A DNA stretch of 64,000 nt from JAAUTT01 sp963846585 (GCA_963846585.1 CAWJWO010000003.1:302359-366358), one strand, 5' to 3'; counted from the stretch's first letter, positions 21,190 to 31,457 are shown. Translations and numbers: made by a program. The notes: a model not told the origin generated them from the sequence alone.

Positions 21190-21256
21190 TTTTTAGATTA
21201 ATTATTATTATCAAAAATAGAAAATATAAAATTATAACCCATAAATACTTAAAACC

Positions 21257-23611
21257 ATGTTTCGAAAATATAACAGGATTATATTCAGGATCATTAAACG
21301 TAACTGGGCGTTTACATTCATCAATGTCTCTGGACTCGCCATCGGACTTGCCGCGTTTATTTTAATTATGCTATGGGTTACCGATGAATTAAATTACGAC
21401 AAGTTCAACACGAACTTTAAAAATATATACAGAATTGTTGAAAATCAGCATTATGCAGGCGGACAAATATTCCCTGTTGCTGTTACTCCAGGTCCTCTGG
21501 CATCTAAAATAAAGGACGAATATCCTGAAATTAAAAAAGCAAGCCGGTTAACTGTTAACTGGTATATAGTTAAATATGGAGAGAAAAAATTTTATGAAGA
21601 GTTTACATTGGTTGATCCTGATTTTTTTGATATTTTTTCCGTTGAATTAATTAAAGGGGATAAATCAAATGTTATCTCAAACCCATATTCGGTTATTCTT
21701 ACAGAAGAACTTGCCAATAAATATTTTGGACATGAAAATCCAATGGGAAAGGTAATAAATATTAATAAAGGAGAATTTGTTGTAACAGGCATAATGAAAA
21801 ACTTTCCTAAAAATTCACATTACCAGGTAAAATCCATTATTCCCTTCTTATACCTAAAAACTATTGGTTCACTTGACGAAAAATGGTTCAATAATGGATA
21901 TTATACCTATATTAAAATTGACCCACACACGAATGTATCCAACTTTAATAAAAAGATAAAGAATTTTATTGACAGACATAATAAAGGTGGCCCTGATGTT
22001 TATGCGCAGCCAATTGGCGATATCCACCTATACTGTTCGGGTAAGTTTGCAGCTGAAATCTGGGCACAGGGTGACATCCGTTATGTAAAATCACTATCTC
22101 TGGTTGCATTCTTTATTTTATTTATTGCATGCATTAACTTTATGAACCTGTCAACTGCACAATCAGTAAAAAGAGCTAAAGAAGTTGGAATGCTGAAAGT
22201 TTCAGGATCCAGCAAAACAAAACTGGTTCTGCAGTTTTTAGTTGAATCGGTATTATTGGTCCTTATCTCATATTTTATTGCAATTGCAATTGTAGAAAAC
22301 TTATTGCCAATTTTCAATAATTTAACAGGTAAAGAACTTATAATACATTATTTTTCAATTCACATTCTAATTAATTCACTGGTAATAATAATTTTAACCG
22401 GCTTATTGGCTGGATGTTATCCGGCATTTATTTTATCTTCATTTAATCCTGTGAAAGTTTTAAAAGGTACTTTCCAATCCGGCAAAAGCGCGGCAACCTT
22501 TCGAAAAGTACTTGTAACTGCCCAATTTGCAATTTCAATTATATTGATTATTGGAACTCTGGTAATATACAGACAATTAACCTATATCCAACATAAAAAA
22601 TTAGGATACGATCACGAAAATATCGTCTATTTTTATATTGGAGATAATATCAAATCACATTTCCAGTCATTTAAACAAGAACTGCTGGCCACTACCGGTA
22701 TTGAAGGGATATCTGCAACTAACCAATTTCTTACCAATGTTCAGAGTTCTACAGATTATTGGACCTGGGAGGGAAAAAATAATACAGATAAAATTCTCAT
22801 ACATAATATAGCTGTTGATGAAGATTTTCAAAAGACCTTTAAATCAGAAATGGCTCAGGGAACATTCTATTCACATGATCAGTTTTTAGACACTTCATCC
22901 ATTGTCATTAACCAAACAGCTGCCCGCCTTATCAATCCTAAAACACAGGTAGTTGGAAAGATTTTAACTTTTGGGGGCGACAATTACAGTATAATTGGGG
23001 TAATGAAAGATTTTCATTTTATGTCGGTTCACAATAAAATCGAACCCTTAATATTATATTATCAGCCTAAAAATTACATTACCTATGTAAGAATTGCACG
23101 AGGAAATTACGATCAATCGTTAAAGAATATAAAAAAGATATACAATAAATTCGCTCCGGACCAACCTTCGCCATATATATGGTTTTTAGATGAGGAACTT
23201 AATAAACTTTATGCATCCGAAAAAAGAATGGGAGATTTATTCAGGTATTTTACAGGATTGGCCATTTTAATTTCCTGTCTCGGATTATTTGGGTTATCAC
23301 TTTTTACAGCTGAACAAAAAACAAAAGAAATAGGTATTCGTAAAACCTTCGGGGAATCTGTTTTATCAATAAACCGGCTGTTATTAAAACAATATTTCTA
23401 TTGGATAGCGATAGCTACTATATTTGCCGTACCTATAACCTGGTATATTATGCAAATGTGGCTGAATAATTTTTCATACAGGATAGAGTTACATCCTGTT
23501 GATTTTATAATTGCCCCTGTAATATCACTCCTTGTTGCCATTATTACAGTAGGCTATCAATCATTTAAGGCCGCAACAAGTAATCCGGCAGAAGCACTGA
23601 AGTATGAATAA
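21257..23611 (+). CDS. ABC transporter permease, FtsX/MacB type
   Basis: A 784-residue protein with two copies of the MacB periplasmic core plus FtsX layout: helix near 20-40 (INVSGLAIGLAAFILIMLW), periplasmic domain, three helices (about 280-400), a second helix/periplasmic unit (about 425 onward), and three terminal helices with the EIGIRKTFGES motif. Such permeases drive mechanical export or lipoprotein handling instead of sugar uptake. No ATPase gene is next to it. The stop codon (23609-23611) abuts the stop of the convergent GH59 gene with no bases between. Confidence 0.92.
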   Translation: MFRKYNRIIFRIIKRNWAFTFINVSGLAIGLAAFILIMLWVTDELNYDKFNTNFKNIYRIVENQHYAGGQIFPVAVTPGPLASKIKDEYPEIKKASRLTVNWYIVKYGEKKFYEEFTLVDPDFFDIFSVELIKGDKSNVISNPYSVILTEELANKYFGHENPMGKVININKGEFVVTGIMKNFPKNSHYQVKSIIPFLYLKTIGSLDEKWFNNGYYTYIKIDPHTNVSNFNKKIKNFIDRHNKGGPDVYAQPIGDIHLYCSGKFAAEIWAQGDIRYVKSLSLVAFFILFIACINFMNLSTAQSVKRAKEVGMLKVSGSSKTKLVLQFLVESVLLVLISYFIAIAIVENLLPIFNNLTGKELIIHYFSIHILINSLVIIILTGLLAGCYPAFILSSFNPVKVLKGTFQSGKSAATFRKVLVTAQFAISIILIIGTLVIYRQLTYIQHKKLGYDHENIVYFYIGDNIKSHFQSFKQELLATTGIEGISATNQFLTNVQSSTDYWTWEGKNNTDKILIHNIAVDEDFQKTFKSEMAQGTFYSHDQFLDTSSIVINQTAARLINPKTQVVGKILTFGGDNYSIIGVMKDFHFMSVHNKIEPLILYYQPKNYITYVRIARGNYDQSLKNIKKIYNKFAPDQPSPYIWFLDEELNKLYASEKRMGDLFRYFTGLAILISCLGLFGLSLFTAEQKTKEIGIRKTFGESVLSINRLLLKQYFYWIAIATIFAVPITWYIMQMWLNNFSYRIELHPVDFIIAPVISLLVAIITVGYQSFKAATSNPAEALKYE

Positions 23612-25690
23612 TCATTTATATATAGGAACCACCTTCTCTGAAAAAGTGGCCGGCAAGGGAGCAGGAGAATCAGGTGATTTTATCATGAGATTATCAAACA
23701 TAACTTTATTACTGATATTACTTTCTTTACCTCCTGTACTTCCCGCAACAAGTCCCGCCATTCCACCGGAGTAGGTAGAATCTGTAATGGCCAGTACCTG
23801 TTTGTTATTAACAAAACCAGCAATATTTTCCCCTGAAAAACGAAGCTTAAGATTTTGCCATTTGTTAACATAAATTTTTAAAGTTTTCCCGGTTGCAAGG
23901 AGTGTACCTGCCTCATTATTTTTGTCATTTTGGTCAGACTTAAATAATGAATAAGTACCATCTGGACTAAGGCTCATATAATATCCGCTGGGTTTACATC
24001 CATAACCTGTTCCGGTGGCGGTTATACGGCCCATAACGCCAGCCGTACCATTTATATTAAGATAAACGTCTGCACTAACTTCGTAATCTTTCCAGTTTTT
24101 ATCACCCAAAATAGTATAAGGATTCCACTCCGGAGCCCAACTCTGCGATCCTGATTCAATAACCTGACATAAACATTTACCCTTGCCTTCGGGTCGATTG
24201 GCAATTTCGAATATTCCCGCGATATCGGCTGTATAGTGCGGTAAATATCCCCAATCCTTAGCATTTGTATATTCATCAAATGTTTCGTAATATGGGAATG
24301 GAAATGGTTGTGATCCGGGGATATCAGGAAAATAGCCTTTTTGTTGTCCTGTAGTTGTTGAGATTGAGTAAATAGACTTTGGTTCTAAAGTAATATTGAA
24401 TCTGTCATTAACCGGAGCGATATTTTCAAGCTTTACAAACTGTTCTTTAACATTGCTTCTCCAGACACATAGCTTATCCTTGGATAAACCTCCAAGGACT
24501 TTAAAAGTAACCTTCTGATTTTCGCTGGCATTTTTAGTTTCAATAATAATACTATAATCCGAACCCGGAGACTTTAATGTTACATATGTTCCACCTTTCC
24601 CAAGTTTTCCAAAGGCTCCGTTCAAATATTGCCAACCAGCCTGACAAAATTGACCATAATGTGCATATCCCCAAAGTGCCTCACGAGTGTAATAATCTCC
24701 TCCCCAAGGTTCCCTTGCAACCATAATGGCTGGTTCTTCCGGAAATGGCTCAATGCTGTATGTGGAAGCAACAAGGTACCAGTTTACAATCCTGGTTACA
24801 CCACTTTCTATGAAATTTTTATTAAACGATTCCACTAAGCTTATTTCACAATCAAAACCTTTTTTGTATATATGTTCCTCAGTATTCCATATTGGTTTAC
24901 CAAGGTCTTCGCTTAATTTTATTATTCCCGGCAGAGTTGGAATTTCAGACATTGTATGGGCACTCAGTATATCAACAGAAGCCCTTAACACAGAATCATT
25001 TTTAATATCTTTACACCAGTCGAATTTATTCATTTCCCAATTGTCAAAAGCATGAATTTTAACATTGTACAAACCATTACTATTTAGAGTAGCCCGCAAC
25101 ATTTTAACAAAATCCTCGTCAACTCCTTTTTCATTTCTACATCCAATGGCATTCAAATCGATTCCATAAACATTTTTTAATCCTTTAATCCAATTAGCAT
25201 AGTAATCACACATGTCCTGTGACCAGAAATGATTGTTCCCCACCCATTTTGGACATCCCCATGCGTTGGCATTAAGGGTTATATTGGAATTTCTTTTTTT
25301 TGCTTCGCTCATTAACCACCATTCATATCCTCTGTGATAGTTTTCGTCGTTTCGCGAATGCATATGACTTGGTTCCGATCCCTGGGTAGAATTTCCGTCA
25401 CCTGGAACTTCCACCATCAAAGCAGATATGGACGCACCAAACTTTGGTTTGAACAATAAATCCAAAATCTGGCTGCGTTGTGGCTCCGGATAATCCTTTA
25501 ACAATACTGAAGTTGCCCCGCCACCGCTCACAGCGCCGATGCCATCAAATATTTTTCCTCCGGCTTTACCATCAATGACAATAGTTTGCCCATTAATAGT
25601 GTTTATACGAATGCTAATCAGGAATATTAACACTATATAAGGCCAAAACCATAAATGAAAATTTCTTAGTATTATTGAATGTATTTTCAT
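23612..25690 (-). CDS. GH59-type glycosidase (galactosylceramidase-like)
   Basis: A secreted glycoside hydrolase of about 690 residues. After the signal peptide comes the GALC-like opening FDGIGAVSGGGATSVLLKDY. The likely acid/base Glu is in GCRNEKGVD near residue 187, and the nucleophile is in WNTEEHIYK near 270. The C-terminal third is a lectin/LamG-like domain (YEVSADVYLNINGTAGVMGR...GGMAGLVAG), matching the GALC domain order. I chose the ATG at 25688-25690 (MKIHSII) instead of one three codons earlier because the next gene begins with the similar MKIHCII. Beta-galactoside cleavage is inferred from the family; the substrate is unknown. Confidence 0.88.
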   Translation of the reverse strand: MKIHSIILRNFHLWFWPYIVLIFLISIRINTINGQTIVIDGKAGGKIFDGIGAVSGGGATSVLLKDYPEPQRSQILDLLFKPKFGASISALMVEVPGDGNSTQGSEPSHMHSRNDENYHRGYEWWLMSEAKKRNSNITLNANAWGCPKWVGNNHFWSQDMCDYYANWIKGLKNVYGIDLNAIGCRNEKGVDEDFVKMLRATLNSNGLYNVKIHAFDNWEMNKFDWCKDIKNDSVLRASVDILSAHTMSEIPTLPGIIKLSEDLGKPIWNTEEHIYKKGFDCEISLVESFNKNFIESGVTRIVNWYLVASTYSIEPFPEEPAIMVAREPWGGDYYTREALWGYAHYGQFCQAGWQYLNGAFGKLGKGGTYVTLKSPGSDYSIIIETKNASENQKVTFKVLGGLSKDKLCVWRSNVKEQFVKLENIAPVNDRFNITLEPKSIYSISTTTGQQKGYFPDIPGSQPFPFPYYETFDEYTNAKDWGYLPHYTADIAGIFEIANRPEGKGKCLCQVIESGSQSWAPEWNPYTILGDKNWKDYEVSADVYLNINGTAGVMGRITATGTGYGCKPSGYYMSLSPDGTYSLFKSDQNDKNNEAGTLLATGKTLKIYVNKWQNLKLRFSGENIAGFVNNKQVLAITDSTYSGGMAGLVAGSTGGKESNISNKVMFDNLMIKSPDSPAPLPATFSEKVVPIYK

Positions 25691-25753
25691 ATTTAACATT
25701 TTAAAATTTTATTTTCATCTGTTGATAATTTTATTTATTTTTTATAAATATAA

Positions 25754-28534
25754 CTATTTTCCAATTACTGACGTAAATGAATAATCCCCAGATAATGCAT
25801 CAAATAATGCATATCCATCCTGATACATCAAAAATTTAAGCCCTTGTGATTCTGATGCAGGAATTTCTCCTTCATTTACCTGTTTGCCGGCAAATGCCGG
25901 AATATATATTATTGCTTTTGTATTAGCCGGTACCGTAACTTTCATGGAAAATTTAATCCCCTCTGTTTTCCATTCACATGCTATGTGTCCTGAAATTGAG
26001 TTGTAATAGCCTTTTGCCCATATTAAATCCGCAGCCGGCTGAGGTTTTATATAAAATTTGGCAAAACCTGGTTCAATGCTGTTTATACCTAGCAATGACC
26101 GGTAAAACCATTCTCCCACCGAACCGAACATTGGATGGTTTTGAGAATTTACGGTATCAGGATATGCCCAGCTTTCCCACAGGGTAGTAGCTCCATGTCC
26201 TAACATATATCCATACCCAGGTTCTAAACGCTGATTAGCAACAGCATAGGCTATGTCATTCCTGTTTTCGGTTCTGGAAACATCAAAAAGATATTTAGTT
26301 GCAAAAATTCCGGTCGAAAGATGTCCCTTATGCTTATAGAATATTTCTTCTATAAGACGTTTCATGGCAGCTTCTTTATCATCTATGGGAACCAGGCCAT
26401 GATAAATAGCAAAGAGTTGAGATGCCTGCGTTCCATTGTCAACTATGCCTGTGTTTGGATTGACAAATTCATGGATACAGGCATTTCGGATATCACCAGC
26501 TAACTTTTTGTAAATGGCTTTATCGTTCCCAATGCCAAGCATACCTGCAAATTCAGCCAATAATTCCACGTGTTGCAAATAAAATGCTGTGGCTGTAAGG
26601 GATTCGGGTTTAGGGTCAATGCTCTCATGATCACTTATGTCTTCAGGGACTATAAAATTTGGGTAAACTGAACGAATAAATCCGATTTGCCTTTTCAATG
26701 TTTCATAATAGACCTTAACTACAGTACTATCGTTATAAAAGTTATAAAGTTGTTTCAAACAATACGGAAATGCAAGTTGCCACCCCAGGGCCCCCGATTG
26801 GTCGCCAATACCTTTTACTGCCAGTCCGTTATAAGGTGCAGTTTCAGTCATACCTCCCAAAGGTCGGACATCATTTGCAAAATCGCGAACTACTTTTCTG
26901 TAAAAACCACTCATATCGAAATTATAGCAAAAAGCTTCGGATGTAGTTACAATATCTGCTCCATAGCCGAATTTCTCCCTGGCGGGACAATCACTTTGTA
27001 TGCTGAAAACATTACTTAAAAATGTCCATTTGATTGCTTCCTGTAACTTGTTAAACATCTCATTGGAGCATTCAAAACTTCCGTTTTCCTGTAGATCAGA
27101 ATTCATTCTCAACCCTTCCACTGAGTTAAGATCCGGTGTTCCGGGATAACCGGTCACTTCAAGGTAACGGTATGTTGAAAAAGTAAACTGGGGCGTATAG
27201 GTTTCCTCTCCATCTCCTTTTAAGATATATGTAATTGTATTAACAGGATCAGGCGGACAACCCTCACCTCCATTTAAATTAAAAACTGATTTTAACTGCC
27301 CTGCAATTACGGTGAGGAAATTGAGTGTCCCATCTTTATGAATGTCTTCCCCTCCCCTAAGCACAACAGTGGAACCAACAGGCCCTTTTACTTTCAGCCG
27401 CGGAACTCCTGCAAAATTCTGGCCAAAATCGAACAAATAAATGCCGTGTTTAGGTTCAGTTAATTTTATTGGCCTTAATATTTTGGTGATGCGGACAGGT
27501 GGAGCATATTGTGCAGTTAATAATCCTTTGGGACCTTCAGTTATAACAGCACTCTCCCATTTTGAATCGTCAAATGGCGCTTTATCCCAGCCATCAGGAT
27601 ATTTTCGCGCATCATACATTTCTCCCAGATAAACGCTATTTTTCAATACCGGGCCATCTCCTGCTTTCCAGGTATCATCCGTAGTTATAGTAGCGGAGGT
27701 CCCATCAGCATATTTTATAAGGATTTGTGCTTTAAGACAAGGTTTTCCAATGGTATAATAATTTCTCAAATTCAGCCCGTTGAATAACCGGATTGGCAAT
27801 GGATTATACCAGCCATTTCCAAGCATTACACCAATAGCATTTTCACCCCTCGAAAGCATTTCTGTAATGTCATAGGTACTGTATAACACTTCTTTATTAT
27901 ACTGAGTTAAACCAGGATCAAGCATCTGGTCACCAACGCGTCTGCCATTTATAAAGGCAACATAATAACCTAATCCGGTAATATAAAGCCTGGCTGACTT
28001 TATCTCACTGTTAATTTTTATATCTTTTCTTAACAATGGGTTAGGAATTTCTTTGTAATAATCCGGATCATTTTCAGGAAGCACCCGTGAATTTGTTATC
28101 CACTTTGCTTTCCAGTCAGTGAGGCTCAACATCGATGTTTCGAACCATGTTACAGGGCTCCAGGCAGATTGCAGTCCCTTTGCGTCCCATATCCGAACCT
28201 TCCAGTAATAACGTGTAAACGATTTAATCTTTTGTCCTTTGTATTTTATGAAAGAGCTATGATTATCTTCTGTTCTGCCTGTTTTCCAGTTTAACCCATT
28301 CCCTGTTTCAAGTTGAGTTATATCAGTTCCTAACCATATTTCATAAGCGGTTTGGAAGACGCTCCGTTCTTCGGAAGTTAAAATCCAGCTCAACTCAGGA
28401 AAAGGATTGTCAATTCCAAGCGGCTCTGAACGCAAATCAGTCCGTAAGTTTGCAGGTAAAGTACCTCCGTAAACAGATTGGTTAAAATATCCAAATACCA
28501 TTATAAGATATAATATTATGCAGTGTATCTTCAT
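25754..28534 (-). CDS. Alpha-L-rhamnosidase, GH78
   Basis: A 926-residue secreted enzyme with a signal peptide and an N-terminal Ig-like domain (LRTDLRSEPLGIDNPFPELSW). Beta-sandwich domains (about 150-470) lead to an (alpha/alpha)6 barrel with the active-site segment QSDCPAREKFGYGADI and the later WESWAYPD, and a C-terminal beta domain completes the standard bacterial GH78 architecture. It precedes the GH59 gene on the same strand with a gap of about 60 bases, so the two may be co-expressed to dismantle a rhamnose- and galactose-containing glycan. Its upstream region is filled by a 9-bp repeat array. Confidence 0.94.
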   Translation of the reverse strand: MKIHCIILYLIMVFGYFNQSVYGGTLPANLRTDLRSEPLGIDNPFPELSWILTSEERSVFQTAYEIWLGTDITQLETGNGLNWKTGRTEDNHSSFIKYKGQKIKSFTRYYWKVRIWDAKGLQSAWSPVTWFETSMLSLTDWKAKWITNSRVLPENDPDYYKEIPNPLLRKDIKINSEIKSARLYITGLGYYVAFINGRRVGDQMLDPGLTQYNKEVLYSTYDITEMLSRGENAIGVMLGNGWYNPLPIRLFNGLNLRNYYTIGKPCLKAQILIKYADGTSATITTDDTWKAGDGPVLKNSVYLGEMYDARKYPDGWDKAPFDDSKWESAVITEGPKGLLTAQYAPPVRITKILRPIKLTEPKHGIYLFDFGQNFAGVPRLKVKGPVGSTVVLRGGEDIHKDGTLNFLTVIAGQLKSVFNLNGGEGCPPDPVNTITYILKGDGEETYTPQFTFSTYRYLEVTGYPGTPDLNSVEGLRMNSDLQENGSFECSNEMFNKLQEAIKWTFLSNVFSIQSDCPAREKFGYGADIVTTSEAFCYNFDMSGFYRKVVRDFANDVRPLGGMTETAPYNGLAVKGIGDQSGALGWQLAFPYCLKQLYNFYNDSTVVKVYYETLKRQIGFIRSVYPNFIVPEDISDHESIDPKPESLTATAFYLQHVELLAEFAGMLGIGNDKAIYKKLAGDIRNACIHEFVNPNTGIVDNGTQASQLFAIYHGLVPIDDKEAAMKRLIEEIFYKHKGHLSTGIFATKYLFDVSRTENRNDIAYAVANQRLEPGYGYMLGHGATTLWESWAYPDTVNSQNHPMFGSVGEWFYRSLLGINSIEPGFAKFYIKPQPAADLIWAKGYYNSISGHIACEWKTEGIKFSMKVTVPANTKAIIYIPAFAGKQVNEGEIPASESQGLKFLMYQDGYALFDALSGDYSFTSVIGK

Positions 28535-28540
28535 TATAAA

Positions 28541-28629
28541 AGGTTTATGAGGTTTATAAGGTTTATAAGGTTTATGAGGTTTATAAGGTTTATGAGGTTT
28601 ATGAGGTTTATAAGGTTTATAAGTTTATA
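28541..28629 (+). repeat. 9-bp tandem repeat AGGTTTAT(A/G), nine copies
   Basis: Nine head-to-tail units differ only in the last base (G A A G A G G A A), plus one shortened unit. The array begins 7 bases upstream of the GH78 start codon, so it occupies its leader or promoter. There are no spacers, so it is not a CRISPR. Confidence 0.95.
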
Positions 28630-28639
28630 TATTGCAAGT

Positions 28640-28745
28640 TGCATGTATAATGTCCTCATGTCTCACGTCCCATGTCTGACATCCTTCCACGTCCTTTTCT
28701 ACTCTCCTACTTATACTTACGACTTACTACTTACTACTTACGACC
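28640..28745. repeat. Mixed word arrays (CACGTCC words, ACTTACTACTTACG heptamers)
   Basis: The first part repeats words such as CATGTCTCACGTCCCATGTC. The second (about 28714-28742) repeats ACTTACG/ACTTACT with a 7-base period and ends at the rlmH stop. Confidence 0.75.
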
Positions 28746-28746
28746 T

Positions 28747-29217
28747 TCAATGGTGGTACTGCTCATTTTTCATAATTGTCATTGCACGATACAATTGCTC
28801 TAAAAAGATCAGCCTTACCATTTGATGCGAAAATGTCATCTTGGATAATGCAATTAAGCCGTTGGCCCTGTTACACATTTCATCAGAAAATCCAAATGGC
28901 CCGCCAACTATAAATACAATTCTCTTAACACTTTGCAGAAATTGCCTTTGTAAAAATTCGCTGAATTCTGCTGAAGAAAACGATTTCCCCCGTTCATCAA
29001 GTAAAATAACAATATCTGTTTCACTTAAAATTTTCAAAAGCGCATGCCCTTCATTTATTTTCTGCTGATTTATATTCGTGGTTTTTGACTTTTTTTCTTC
29101 CGGCAAAACAATTGATTCAAGAGCAATGTAGTTCTTTAAACGACTCTCATAAATTGACATGCCTTGCCTTAGATACTCTTCAGCTGTTTTTCCAATTGTT
29201 ACGAACGAAACTTTCAC
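28747..29217 (-). CDS. rlmH: 23S rRNA pseudouridine-1915 N3-methyltransferase RlmH
   Basis: A 156-residue SPOUT methyltransferase of family-typical length. It has LLDERGKSFSSAEFSEFL, the SAM-binding FIVGGPFGFSDEM loop of the trefoil knot, and the conserved end SHQMVRLIFLEQLYRA. It modifies helix 69 of the large ribosomal subunit. It is divergent from the DUF4783/nadC pair, a common Bacteroidota arrangement. Confidence 0.97.
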   Translation of the reverse strand: MKVSFVTIGKTAEEYLRQGMSIYESRLKNYIALESIVLPEEKKSKTTNINQQKINEGHALLKILSETDIVILLDERGKSFSSAEFSEFLQRQFLQSVKRIVFIVGGPFGFSDEMCNRANGLIALSKMTFSHQMVRLIFLEQLYRAMTIMKNEQYHH

Positions 29218-29283
29218 TATATTTTAAAATAAATCATTTTAAAAATACAAAGCTAATTAGTTATATTTACATAAAACTTGTTT

Positions 29284-29682
29284 ATGAGTTTAAGATTTTC
29301 ATGTGTTAACATTATTCTTGCCTGTTTTATTATGCTTTCCTTTAAACAAAGTTCATTGCCTGAAGGATTATATAATGCAATAAGGTCAGGTAATGCAAAA
29401 GAATTGTCAAATTATTTCAATTCAAATATCGAATTGATTATACTCGAAAAAGAAGGTGTTTACAGTAAACTTCAGGCAGAACAAATTATTAAAGAGTTTT
29501 TTTACAAAAATCTTCCAACCAGGTTTGTCAAAAACCATGAAGGAGGAAAGGAAGAATCTAAATATGGTATAGGTACATTAAATACATCGACCGGACAATA
29601 CCGGATTTCTTTTTTTTTGATGAACACAGATACCGGAGAATATCTAATAAATAAATTTATCATTGAAGATGACAATAATTAA
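29284..29682 (+). CDS. DUF4783-type small secreted protein
   Basis: A protein of about 132 residues with a signal peptide (MSLRFSCVNIILACFIMLS) and a compact NTF2/SnoaL-like body (LYNAIRSGNAKELSNYFN...LNTSTGQYRISFFL). I chose the ATG at 29284 over an in-frame TTG two codons earlier. It overlaps the start of nadC by 14 bases, so the two are translationally linked. The DUF assignment is from memory of the family and its position before nadC. Confidence 0.8.
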   Translation: MSLRFSCVNIILACFIMLSFKQSSLPEGLYNAIRSGNAKELSNYFNSNIELIILEKEGVYSKLQAEQIIKEFFYKNLPTRFVKNHEGGKEESKYGIGTLNTSTGQYRISFFLMNTDTGEYLINKFIIEDDNN

Positions 29683-30523
29683 TGATAAGTGGCTCGATTT
29701 TTTTATAGAGAATGCGTTAAGAGAAGATATCGGAAATGGTGACCATACATCGTTAGCTATTATACCGGAAAATAAAATTGGGAAAGCACAACTAATTGTA
29801 AAAGATACTGGCATAATTGCAGGTATTGAGGTTGCAGAGAAAATTTTTAAAAAATTTGATCCTGATATTAAATTTGATGCGTTAGTTAAAGATGGAACAC
29901 AAGTTAATCCAGGGGATATAGCTTTTATTACCGAAGGCAAAGTCCTTACAATATTACAGTGTGAAAGGCTGGTATTGAACATAATGCAGCATATGAGCGG
30001 TATTGCTACCCAAACCGGCAAATTTGTTAGTAAACTAAATGGCTTAAAAACAAAAGTAATCGATACAAGGAAGACTACCCCCGGAATGCGTATGCTTGAT
30101 AAATGGGCTGTAGTGCTTGGTGGGGGAAATAATCATAGAATAGGCCTGTACGACATGATCCTTATCAAGGATAACCATATCGACTTTGCAGGCGGTATTG
30201 AAAATGCGATAAAATCAGTAAAGAAATACCTGATCGAAAAAAAGTTGAATTTAAGCATTGAAATTGAAGCAAGAAACCTGTCCGATATTCAAGAAATTTT
30301 GAAGATTGGAGGTATTCAACGTATTATGCTTGACAATTTCAATCTTGAAACAACCCGCGAAGCAGTTGACCTCATTAACGGTAAATATGAAACAGAATCG
30401 TCCGGCCGAATAACATTAGATACAATTCGCGATTATGCATGTTGTGGCGTCGATTACATTTCGGTTGGAGCTATTACCCATCATATTATTAGTTTGGATT
30501 TAAGCCTGAAGGCAGTAAAATAA
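29669..30523 (+). CDS. nadC: Nicotinate-nucleotide pyrophosphorylase (quinolinate PRTase)
   Basis: It converts quinolinate and PRPP to nicotinate mononucleotide in de novo NAD synthesis. About 284 residues, with the family segments ALREDIGNGDHTS, ERLVLNIMQHMSGIAT, DTRKTTPGMR, NHRIGLYDMILIKDNH and IEIEARNL, and a closing ISVGAITH. The start is taken at the ATG at 29669, inside the end of the DUF4783 gene; a TTG at 29663 is the alternative. No nadA or nadB is in the window. Confidence 0.96.
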   Translation: MTIINDKWLDFFIENALREDIGNGDHTSLAIIPENKIGKAQLIVKDTGIIAGIEVAEKIFKKFDPDIKFDALVKDGTQVNPGDIAFITEGKVLTILQCERLVLNIMQHMSGIATQTGKFVSKLNGLKTKVIDTRKTTPGMRMLDKWAVVLGGGNNHRIGLYDMILIKDNHIDFAGGIENAIKSVKKYLIEKKLNLSIEIEARNLSDIQEILKIGGIQRIMLDNFNLETTREAVDLINGKYETESSGRITLDTIRDYACCGVDYISVGAITHHIISLDLSLKAVK

Positions 30524-30657
30524 TTTGAAAATGAGATAATTTGAAAATTTGAAAATAAAAAAATTAAAATTATTCAACATTTAATGTCCCATGTTTCACG
30601 TCCTTTCATGTCCTTTTACACGTCCTTTCACGTCCTTTTTCTCTGGTTCCTGACTAT
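30524..30657. repeat. Word arrays after nadC (TTTGAAAA, then CACGTCCTTT)
   Basis: AATTTGAAAA words begin directly after the nadC stop codon. From about 30580 the words TTTCACGTCC, TTTCATGTCC and TTTACACGTCC follow each other with a period of about 10-11. Confidence 0.75.
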
Positions 30658-30669
30658 AAATTAATAATT

Positions 30670-31308
30670 ATGAGTGATTTAAAAAGCATCAGAAAGAACT
30701 ATAACCTGATGGAATTAGACGAAAAAACCATCGATCGGAATCCATTTAACCAGTTTTCTGCATGGATAGAAGATGCTCTTAAGGCAGATATACCTGAACC
30801 CACTGCCATGGTACTTTCAACGGTTTCATCTCAGGGTAGGCCTTCTTCAAGGGTTGTATTGCTGAAAAATAGTTCGGAAAAAGGTTTTGAATTCTTTACA
30901 AATTATCAAAGCCGTAAATCAATTGAGTTAAAGGATAACTCATATGCATCCCTCCTTTTTTTGTGGAAGGAACTGGAAAGACAGGTTCGAATTGAAGGAA
31001 AAGTTGAAAGATTGACATCTGCAGAATCAGACGAATATTTTATAACGAGGCCATATGAAAGCCAGATTAGTGCATGGGCCTCACCTCAAAGCAGGGTTAT
31101 CCCCAACAGGAAAACGCTGAAAGATTGGTACGAAGAATTTGAAGAAATCTTTAAAAACAAACCTCCTTCAAGGCCACCTTATTGGGGAGGATTCCGTTTG
31201 GAACCGGAATTGTTCGAATTTTGGCAGGGACGGGAAAACAGGTTGCATGACAGGATAGAATATAAAAAAGAGGATATCGGATGGATTATGCAACGGCTGG
31301 CGCCTTGA
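30670..31308 (+). CDS. pdxH: Pyridoxamine/pyridoxine 5'-phosphate oxidase
   Basis: A 212-residue FMN enzyme making pyridoxal 5'-phosphate. Conserved segments: RPSSRVVLLK, FFTNYQSRKS, LLFLWKELERQVRIEG, ASPQSRVI and the C-terminal WGGFRLEPELFEFWQGRENRLHDR, all in the family order and at full length. It stands alone between repeat-filled gaps. Confidence 0.97.
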   Translation: MSDLKSIRKNYNLMELDEKTIDRNPFNQFSAWIEDALKADIPEPTAMVLSTVSSQGRPSSRVVLLKNSSEKGFEFFTNYQSRKSIELKDNSYASLLFLWKELERQVRIEGKVERLTSAESDEYFITRPYESQISAWASPQSRVIPNRKTLKDWYEEFEEIFKNKPPSRPPYWGGFRLEPELFEFWQGRENRLHDRIEYKKEDIGWIMQRLAP

Positions 31309-31313
31309 AAAAT

Positions 31314-31386
31314 AGTGCTTAGTGCATAGTGCTTAGTGCATAGGTACTGGTTGTTGGTTGTTAGTTGTTAGTTGTTAGTGCTTTAG
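31314..31386 (+). repeat. TAGTGCT/TAGTGCA heptamers, then GTTAGTT heptamers
   Basis: Four TAGTGCW units (31314-31342) are followed by GGTTGTT/AGTTGTT units up to about 31380. Both have a 7-base period. The first TAG lies 5 bases after the pdxH stop (TGA). Confidence 0.85.
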
Positions 31387-31457
31387 TCCAACAGTAAATT
31401 ATATATTTTTAGTTGATCATTTTTGGATTATTTATATATTGCTATAATAAAAAAATC

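Noticed and set aside
28541..28629. Possible CRISPR array
   Set aside because: Units of 9 bases follow each other without spacers; a simple tandem repeat. The same holds for 37141-37230.
28523..28825. 100-codon frame with MRFIRF repeats
   Set aside because: A translation of the 9-bp tandem repeat, overlapping the rlmH gene end on the other strand.
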